A DNA stretch of 9,450 bases from an uncultured Clostridia bacterium. Its GTDB lineage: Bacteria > Bacillota > Clostridia > Oscillospirales > CAG-272. The stretch lies in the NCBI GenBank assembly GCA_946404295.1, contig CAMJDE010000051.1, forward strand, positions 1 to 9,450, read 5' to 3'. Positions 5,798 through 9,450 of this stretch are shown piece after piece. The position numbers were made by a program, and so were the translations under genes. Under the pieces are notes generated by a model that saw only the letters and a list, made by a program, of their open reading frames with translations, was not told where the DNA came from and made no database searches. Positions within the stretch are counted from its first letter, which is position 1. Each line of letters begins with the position of its first letter.

Positions 5798-6022
5798 ATG
5801 ATGAATGTGATCGATCGGATCGCGCTGACGCTCGCCGTGATCGGCGCCTTGAACTGGGGAAGCATCGGGCTCTTCGCCTTCGATTTCGTGTCCTGGCTCT
5901 CCGGCGGCGTCGGAACGCCCCTCGCGCGGATCATTTTTACCCTGGTCGGGATCGCGGGGCTCTGGTGCGTCTCGCTGATCTTCCGTCCGGAACACAACTT
6001 TGAAAGACAAAGACAGCACTGA
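5798..6022 (+). CDS. DUF378-family small membrane protein (74 aa)
   Basis: The sequence DRIALTLAVIGALNWGSIGLFAFDFVSWL (6-34) and LARIIFTLVGIAGLWCVSLIF (42-62) shows the DUF378 (PF04070) signature, with the invariant GALNWG in helix 1 and R-x-I-x-x-x-x-G-x-A-G in helix 2. It has two membrane helices with both ends probably on the same side, and a basic, histidine-bearing tail. B. subtilis YuzA belongs to this family; its function is not known to me. Length is usual. The ATG at 5798 (or the next codon, also ATG) has AAAGGA about 11 bases upstream, a rather long gap. It lies 70 bases after sigK on the same strand and may be read from the sigK promoter. It ends in a strong terminator. Confidence 0.88.
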   Translation: MMNVIDRIALTLAVIGALNWGSIGLFAFDFVSWLSGGVGTPLARIIFTLVGIAGLWCVSLIFRPEHNFERQRQH

Positions 6023-6026
6023 AGGG

Positions 6027-6055
6027 AACGGCTCCGAGCAATCGGAGCCGTTTTT
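6027..6055 (+). terminator. Intrinsic terminator after the DUF378 gene
   Basis: ACGGCTCCGA (6028-6037) pairs with TCGGAGCCGT (6042-6051) around a GCAA loop, followed by T residues. It starts 5 bases after the stop codon. Confidence 0.92.
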
Positions 6056-6135
6056 CTCTTTCCTGCATATCCTGTTATGGGGAGATTTCTATTCTTTTCC
6101 TGTTTAAAACGGCGGGACGGGGACAAAAATAGGAA

Positions 6136-6172
6136 TTGCCGGGGCGGTACGTAACGGTAATCTTGCCGGCAA
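6136..6172 (+). promoter_or_regulatory. Possible operator upstream of mazF
   Basis: TTGCCGG occurs at 6136-6142 and again inside the perfect palindrome TTGCCGGCAA at 6163-6172, which abuts the AAAAAGGAG ribosome site. Between them CGGTA occurs twice (6145-6149 and 6155-6159). Repeated half-sites at this place suggest a repressor site over the mazF promoter, but no clear -35/-10 pair is visible. Confidence 0.4.
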
Positions 6173-6188
6173 AAAGGAGTTATGGAAA

Positions 6189-6614
6189 ATGGTGAACATA
6201 AAAAGAGGTGACATTTACTACGCCGACCTGAGCCCCGTCGTCGGAAGTGAGCAGGGCGGGCTGCGCCCGGTTTTGATCGTGCAGAACGATATCGGGAACC
6301 GATACAGCCCGACGGTGATCGCCGCCGCCATCACGAGCAAACTCGGAAAGAACAAGCTCCCGACCCACATTGATATTTACGCGTCGGAGGTGGGGTTGGC
6401 GAAGGACTCGATCGTCCTGCTCGAGCAGATCCGTACCCTCGACAAGCGGCGTCTGCGCGAAAAGATGGGGCACCTGAACGAGAGCGTCATGGCGCGCGTC
6501 AACGACGCGATCTCGGTCAGTTTCGGGCTTACCGAACAGCCCGCGCCGTCGCGCGAACGCGTCAGCCCCCGCGTCTATACCGGAAAGCAAGAGCCGAAGC
6601 CGTCCTTCGGATAA
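6189..6614 (+). CDS. ndoA: MazF/EndoA-type mRNA endoribonuclease toxin (141 aa)
   Basis: This is a type II toxin fold (PemK/MazF, PF02452) that cuts mRNA at short sequence motifs. It follows B. subtilis EndoA closely: KRGDIYYADLSPVVGSEQ (5-22), GGLRPVLIVQNDIGNRYSPT (23-42), AAAITSKLGKNKLPTHI (45-61) and LLEQIRTLDKRRL (77-89). The catalytic arginine and threonine are present (R26 and T49, equal to EndoA R25 and T48). EndoA has 116 residues; here a polar, proline- and arginine-rich tail (TEQPAPSRERVSPRVY and on, from about 115) adds about 25. The ATG at 6189 has AGGAG 9 bases upstream; an out-of-frame ATG at 6182 is ignored. No MazE/EndoAI antitoxin gene precedes it, since only 166 bases separate it from the DUF378 stop, and none follows. 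The antitoxin is elsewhere or absent. A terminator at 6647-6700 makes this a single-gene unit. Confidence 0.93.
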   Translation: MVNIKRGDIYYADLSPVVGSEQGGLRPVLIVQNDIGNRYSPTVIAAAITSKLGKNKLPTHIDIYASEVGLAKDSIVLLEQIRTLDKRRLREKMGHLNESVMARVNDAISVSFGLTEQPAPSRERVSPRVYTGKQEPKPSFG

Positions 6615-6646
6615 GCCGTTTTCCGGCAGAAACCGAATATTTGCAA

Positions 6647-6700
6647 CCGCCCCCCTTCCCCGCGAGCCGTTTCGCGGAGAATCGGGGCGGCGACTTTTTT
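6647..6700 (+). terminator. Intrinsic terminator after mazF
   Basis: A two-part stem: CCGCCCC (6647-6653) with GGGGCGG (6684-6690), and inside it CCGCGA (6660-6665) with TCGCGG (6672-6677). Six T residues follow at 6695-6700, just before the next promoter. Confidence 0.8.
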
Positions 6701-6711
6701 CGTTTACGGTC

Positions 6712-6740
6712 TTGCATTTTCGCGTCGCGTGTGCTATAAT
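6712..6740 (+). promoter_or_regulatory. Promoter of the cobalamin-riboswitch operon
   Basis: TTGCAT (6712-6717), a 17-base gap and a consensus TATAAT (6735-6740). Transcription should start near 6747, about 14 bases before the aptamer's first stem. Confidence 0.85.
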
Positions 6741-6760
6741 TGCCGTATAACTGAATACAA

Positions 6761-6875
6761 CGTGCGGGCGGTTCCGGCGCAAGCCGGATCAGAGGGAAGT
6801 TCGGTGCAAATCCGTCGCAACAGTCATTACCGTAATTGAGAGATCATAAGTCGGAATACTCACCGCCAAGGCACG
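6761..6875 (+). promoter_or_regulatory. Cobalamin (vitamin B12) riboswitch aptamer
   Basis: The closing stem is CGTGC (6761-6765) with GCACG (6871-6875), continued by GGCGGT (6767-6772) with ACCGCC (6862-6867). Inside lie the hairpin TCCGGC-GCAA-GCCGGA (6773-6788), the conserved AGAGGGAA (6791-6798), the CGGTG-AAATCC segment (6802-6813), ACCGTAA (6829-6835) and the 3' consensus AGTCGGAATACTCACC (6849-6864). These are hallmarks of the cobalamin riboswitch (B12 box). The core is short, about 115 bases, and little separates ACCGTAA from the 3' box, so the peripheral arms of the long class are missing. It resembles the compact class. When a B12 form binds, such RNAs usually switch the downstream uptake genes off. 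Confidence 0.88.
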
Positions 6876-7028
6876 CCGGTCGGCAATCTTTTGCCGCAGC
6901 ATTTTTGGACATGAAAAGTGCGACCTTCTCCACGGACGGGGGGAGTCTGCCTCCTCATGCCCGCGGTGATCGTTCTGTCGCATTTGGTGCCAACCGAATG
7001 GGGCAGTATTTTTGTTTAAGGAGGTTCT
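6876..7028 (+). promoter_or_regulatory. Expression platform of the riboswitch
   Basis: A hairpin CGGCAA-TCTT-TTGCCG (6881-6896) follows the aptamer. CCTCCT at 6950-6955 is exactly complementary to the ribosome site AGGAGG at 7019-7024. The same CTCC can pair instead with GGAG at 6942-6945, part of a G-run that starts at 6938. This gives two exclusive pairings that could hide or free the ribosome site. A second candidate is a terminator-like stem (TGCC..CC, 6988-6995, with GGGGCA, 7000-7005) followed by GTATTTTTGTTT. Which one acts cannot be decided by eye. No convincing coding gene lies here. Confidence 0.55.
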
Positions 7029-7337
7029 ATGGCAGACGAAAAACTGACGCGCGAAGACTGTCTCGCCCTGCTCCGGGGGACGCGGGAACGGCTCTTGCGC
7101 GAAGGGATCGACCGATACCCGAAACGCGCGGATTACACCGACGCCGAGGTCGTCGCGATCAAGGCGTTTCTCGGCCCCTGGCCGCGGGCGCTTGAAGCCG
7201 CGGGGATCAAACCGCCGCGGAACGGGGATCGCCTCGAAAAGAACCGTCAAAAGCGGATCGCCGCCAAACGGAGACGGAACGCGGCGCGAAAAGAACTGAA
7301 AAAAGCCGTCCTGGAAGAAACCAAAACGAACGAATGA
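7029..7337 (+). CDS. Small basic protein with an HNH-associated repeat (102 aa)
   Basis: Residues about 21-62 (RLLREGIDRYPKRADYTDAE then VVAIKAFLGPWPRALEAAGI) match the short helical repeat found beside HNH homing endonucleases and in MarR-like or regulatory proteins, with the pattern P...D(Y/F)......I...(F/L)G.W..AL.AAG(I/L). That module is a small nucleic-acid-binding helix set. The C-terminal third (67-95) is very rich in Arg and Lys (RLEKNRQKRIAAKRRRNAARKELKK), which supports binding to DNA or RNA. There is no nuclease motif. It is the first gene after the B12 riboswitch: AAGGAGG ends 4 bases before the ATG at 7029. Its stop overlaps the ATGA at 7334, upstream of the lipoprotein start. 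I recall similar proteins in other Clostridia, but not their function. It may regulate this operon. Confidence 0.72.
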   Translation: MADEKLTREDCLALLRGTRERLLREGIDRYPKRADYTDAEVVAIKAFLGPWPRALEAAGIKPPRNGDRLEKNRQKRIAAKRRRNAARKELKKAVLEETKTNE

Positions 7338-7351
7338 AAGAGGTAATGAAA

Positions 7352-8026
7352 ATGAAAAAGATCCTATCCCTTGTTCTGATTCTCGCCTGCTTTGCCCTGC
7401 TGCTTGCGGGATGCGGCGACAAAACGAAAACCGAGAACGTCACCGTGACGATCGTGGATAAGAACGGTGAAGCCGTCCTCGCTTTGGAAAAAGTCAAAGC
7501 GAAGGACCTTGACGGCGACGACAAGATCACAATCTACGAGGCGCTGAAAGCGGCACACAAGAACTGCCCGAACGGCGGAGCCGACGGTTTTGCCGCCGAA
7601 GATACGCAGTACGGTCTTTCGATGGTCAAACTCTGGGGTGAAGAGAACGGCGGCTCGTTCGGTTACAACGTCAACGACGGGATGCCGATGTCCCTTGCCG
7701 AGGAAGTGAAAGCGGACGACCGGATCGTCGCGTATTTCTACCTGCCCGGACAGATGGACATCTACTGCAAATTTGACAAGCAGATTGAGACCGTGAAAAA
7801 GGGTGAGACCGTGACGCTGACGCTGACGGCTTTCGGTTATGACGAAAACTGGAACCCCGTTCCGAGAGCGTTCGAGGGAGCGACGATCAAGGTCAACGGG
7901 ACCGCCATCGAAGCCAAGACCGACGCGGAAGGCAAGATCACGCTGACGCTCGACAAGGGCGTGAACGTCATCTCGGCTTCGGGCGATACGCTGGTTCCCG
8001 CGATCGCGAAGATCACGGTCGAATAA
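7352..8026 (+). CDS. DUF4430 lipoprotein, candidate cobalamin-binding beta domain
   Basis: The protein starts MKKILSLVLILACFALLLAGC, a lipoprotein signal with lipobox LAGC, so C21 should be lipidated and the rest exported and held on the membrane's outer face. About residues 30-130 match DUF4430 (PF14478, transcobalamin-like C-terminal): LDGDDKITIYEALKAAH, then GSFGYNVNDGMPMSLAEEV, then DDRIVAYFYLPG, which is the usual dALk ... wgY.vNg ... DgD.i..yY order. The last 85 residues (about 140-224) look like an Ig-like beta domain: VKKGETVTLTLTAFG, VKVNG-like IKVNGTAIEAKTDAEGKITLTL. In animal B12 carriers this fold closes over the bound corrinoid. I chose the ATG at 7352 because AGAGG (7339-7343) lies 8 bases upstream; ATGs at 7334 and 7346 are in frame. 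The next gene begins 1 base after its stop. Confidence 0.85.
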   Translation: MKKILSLVLILACFALLLAGCGDKTKTENVTVTIVDKNGEAVLALEKVKAKDLDGDDKITIYEALKAAHKNCPNGGADGFAAEDTQYGLSMVKLWGEENGGSFGYNVNDGMPMSLAEEVKADDRIVAYFYLPGQMDIYCKFDKQIETVKKGETVTLTLTAFGYDENWNPVPRAFEGATIKVNGTAIEAKTDAEGKITLTLDKGVNVISASGDTLVPAIAKITVE

Positions 8027-8027
8027 G

Positions 8028-9086
8028 ATGTTCAAGCGGTTTTTCGCCCCCCTGCTCGCGTTCTTCCTGCTCCTTTCCTGTCTGCCCGTTTCGGCGATGG
8101 ATGAGGAGCCGACCCTTCTATACGTCGAGCGGATCGAACGCTGCAAGGGGGCGGAATCGCGACAGGCGTGGCTTGACGGGGAGTTGACCGAGAACGCGGG
8201 GCTGGGCGCCGAGTGGTACGCCCTCGCCCTGATCGCGCGCGACCCGTCGCTTGACTATACGAACTACGAAGCTGCTCTGCGCGAGCGGTTGACGTCCGGC
8301 GGGATCTCCGCCCCCGCGAGCAAACTCAAATGCGCGCTCGTGCTGGCGTGTCTCGGGAGCAGCCCCGACCTCGTCGGGGAGACGCTCGATCAGGCGATCG
8401 GACAGTACGATCAACTGATGGCGTGGGTGTTCGGTCTGCATCTTCTGAACGCGGGATATACCGACGAGGAGCACTCGGCGGAATCGGTCGTCGGAACGAT
8501 CCTTTCCAGGCGCAACACAGACGGCGGCTGGTCGATCACGGGAACCGTCTCTGACGTCGACGTGACGGCGATGGTCCTGCAGGCGCTCGCGCCCAACCGG
8601 GAGATTTCCGGGGTCGCCGAGGCGATCGACGGGGGGCTCGCTCTGCTCGTTTCGCGGCAGTTGGAGAGCGGCGGCTTTCAGAGTTACGGGGTCGAGAACG
8701 CCGAAAGTTCGGCGCAGGTCCTGATCGCGCTCGCCTGTCTCGGGGTCTCCGCCGAGACCGCCGGATTTGAGGGAGGGTATGATCGGCTGCTCGCGGGTCT
8801 GTCGCGTTTTTCGACCGAAAGCGGGGGGTTTTCGCACCAAATCGACGGGGACGTCAACGAATTGGCGACCTCGCAGGTCTATCTCGCGCTCTCCGCGACG
8901 CTCGCAAGCCGGGGCGGAAAGCGGTCGGTCTTTCTTCCCGACGTCGCGCCCGGCTCGTTTGATCCGAGCCAGTCGGGGGGACGGTTTCCGTTCCTTCTGC
9001 TCTATATCGGCGCGCCGATCCTCGTCGCCGTCGCCGCCGTCGCGACCGTTCTTTACGTGAAACGCAAACGCGATCCCGAACGCTGA
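8028..9086 (+). CDS. Membrane-anchored alpha/alpha-barrel protein (prenyltransferase-like repeats)
   Basis: An N-terminal signal (FKRFFAPLLAFFLLLSCLPVSA, cleavage likely after A23) precedes a helical domain with repeats of the prenyltransferase/squalene-cyclase type: NTDGGWSI..SDVDVTAMVLQALAP (163-189), LESGGFQSY..AESSAQVLIALACLG (212-239) and STESGGFSH..NELATSQVYLALSA (262-290). The GLGAEWYALALIA segment (58-70) is an earlier, weaker unit. A transmembrane helix (321-344) and the basic tail KRKRDPER anchor it. The cyclase acid motif D-x-D-D reads D176-V-D178-V, so cyclase activity is unlikely. Such alpha6/alpha6 barrels form the N-terminal half of intrinsic factor and transcobalamin. Placed 1 base after the DUF4430 lipoprotein in a B12-controlled operon, this is probably the partner half of a corrinoid-binding pair; that is inference. 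The start at 8028 has only a poor ribosome site and is likely coupled to the upstream stop. Confidence 0.8.
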   Translation: MFKRFFAPLLAFFLLLSCLPVSAMDEEPTLLYVERIERCKGAESRQAWLDGELTENAGLGAEWYALALIARDPSLDYTNYEAALRERLTSGGISAPASKLKCALVLACLGSSPDLVGETLDQAIGQYDQLMAWVFGLHLLNAGYTDEEHSAESVVGTILSRRNTDGGWSITGTVSDVDVTAMVLQALAPNREISGVAEAIDGGLALLVSRQLESGGFQSYGVENAESSAQVLIALACLGVSAETAGFEGGYDRLLAGLSRFSTESGGFSHQIDGDVNELATSQVYLALSATLASRGGKRSVFLPDVAPGSFDPSQSGGRFPFLLLYIGAPILVAVAAVATVLYVKRKRDPER

Positions 9087-9237
9087 AAAAAGACTGCGTC
9101 CCCTTCCCTTTTTTCGCGCATTTTCGCGGCGCAGATCTTCGTCGCCGCCGTCGTTCCGTATTCCGAACGCAAGCGCGATCCGGACCGCCGAAAAGAGGTT
9201 GCATTCCCTTCCGTTTTTCGCGCTTTTTCGCGGCGCA
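9018..9237 (+). repeat. Degenerate tandem duplication of the operon's 3' end
   Basis: The segment 9018-9133 covers the last codons of the barrel gene and its downstream bases. It is repeated, with changes and short deletions, at 9134-9237. Shared blocks are GATC(C/T)TCGTCGCCG at the start, CG(C/A)AA(A/G)CGCGATCC(C/G)GA(A/C)CG in the middle, TTCCCTT and TTTTTCGCG, and TTTTCGCGGCGCAGA at the end. The copy no longer encodes a protein. The end of the second copy is followed by 9240-9302, which again contains CGCTTTTTCGC-like pieces. Confidence 0.65.
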
Positions 9238-9244
9238 GAGCCGA

Positions 9245-9276
9245 GGCGTCGTGACCCCGCCGGACGCCCCTTTTTT
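9245..9276 (+). terminator. Possible terminator of the B12 operon
   Basis: GGCGTC (9245-9250) pairs with GACGCC (9263-9268) around a 12-base loop, followed by CC and six T residues. The stem is short and the loop long. No better terminator is visible between the stop at 9086 and the tRNA promoter, and several other T-runs occur (9107-9112, 9297-9301). Confidence 0.4.
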
Positions 9277-9313
9277 CGCCCCGCCGCTTTTTCGCTTTTT
9301 TAACAAAATGCTC

Positions 9314-9342
9314 TTGACAAAGCGCCCGCCCTATGCTATAAT
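9314..9342 (+). promoter_or_regulatory. Promoter of tRNA-Pro
   Basis: A consensus TTGACA (9314-9319), a 17-base gap and a consensus TATAAT (9337-9342). The tRNA begins 25 bases after the -10 box. Confidence 0.9.
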
Positions 9343-9367
9343 AGCGGGTGCTTGAAAGAGAGCAAAT

Positions 9368-9443
9368 CTGGGTGTGGCGCAGTTGGTAGCGCGCTACCTT
9401 GGGGTGGTAGAGGCCGCACGTTCAAGTCGTGTCACTCAGACCA
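9368..9443 (+). tRNA. tRNA-Pro (anticodon GGG)
   Basis: The acceptor arm is CTGGGTG with CACTCAG, discriminator A and an encoded CCA (9441-9443). The anticodon arm is CTACC-TTGGGGT-GGTAG, giving anticodon GGG for proline (codons CCC and CCU). The T arm is GCACG-TTCAAGT-CGTGT. The acceptor and T stems each contain a G-U pair. Confidence 0.95.
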
Positions 9444-9450
9444 GAAGAGG

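Noticed and set aside
6836..7195. Plus-strand reading frame across the riboswitch platform into the first gene
   Set aside because: It overlaps the aptamer and the 7029 gene in another frame and has no ribosome site. Its length is explained by GC bias.
8028..8100. Second lipoprotein signal (LLLSC) in the barrel protein
   Set aside because: Leucine at the -2 position is unusual for a lipobox, and the VSA site at residue 23 plus a C-terminal membrane helix explain export and anchoring better.
7364..8840. Minus-strand reading frames of 240-260 codons opposite the DUF4430 and barrel genes
   Set aside because: They are shadows with no family pattern or ribosome site. The plus-strand genes have signal peptides and recognised domains.
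8028..9086. Terpene or squalene cyclase
   Set aside because: The D-x-D-D acid motif reads D-V-D-V, the protein is half the usual length, it is exported, and its context is B12 uptake.
8854..9306. Arginine-rich minus-strand frame over the duplicated segment
   Set aside because: It spans the barrel gene's 3' end and the decayed repeat. The internal repeats of its product only reflect the tandem duplication.

Overview
The window looks like a chromosome segment of a GC-rich, spore-forming member of the Clostridia. I infer this from an intact sporulation sigma factor of the SigK type, an EndoA/MazF toxin close to the Bacillus form, strong SigA-type promoters (TTGNNN, 17 bp, TATAAT), many clean U-tailed terminators, and lipoprotein and zinc-ribbon regulator families common in that class. 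Species cannot be named. Most genes are roughly 60% GC. One gene (528-875) is near 40%.

Layout. 1-277 (-): 5' part of a GNAT acetyltransferase, with its promoter. 351-438: a short array of palindromes separated by AGTGAAGT-like words. 444-475: a two-way terminator. 528-875 (-): a small, low-GC, pyrophosphatase-like protein with its promoter at 996-1024. 1024-1246: a second, larger array of palindromes separated by AGTKATATT-like words. 1247-1288: terminator. 1290-1365 (-): tRNA-Trp. 1589-3160 (+): PutP-type sodium/solute symporter. 3269-4024 (+): regulator joining an XRE helix-turn-helix to a zinc ribbon. 4084-4311 (-): two-helix membrane protein. 4422-4862 (-): MarR regulator. 5020-5727 (+): SigK. 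5798-6022 (+): DUF378 membrane protein. 6189-6614 (+): MazF/EndoA toxin with no antitoxin gene beside it. 6712-9086 (+): a cobalamin-riboswitch operon. 9134-9237: a decayed copy of the operon's 3' end. 9368-9443 (+): tRNA-Pro.

The most interesting part is the operon at 6712-9086. A strong promoter leads into a compact cobalamin riboswitch, then three closely spaced genes: a small basic protein with an HNH-associated repeat, a lipoprotein with a DUF4430 (transcobalamin C-terminal-like) domain, and a secreted, C-terminally membrane-anchored protein with prenyltransferase-like alpha/alpha-barrel repeats. Animal B12 carriers (intrinsic factor, transcobalamin) consist of an alpha/alpha barrel joined to a DUF4430-type beta domain. 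Here the same two modules appear as separate, adjacent, surface-anchored proteins under B12 control. I infer a two-protein device that captures corrinoids at the cell surface. Its transporter is not in the window.

The second notable pattern is the pair of hairpin arrays. Each fills the gap between one unit's terminator and the next unit's -35 box, and together they flank the one low-GC gene.
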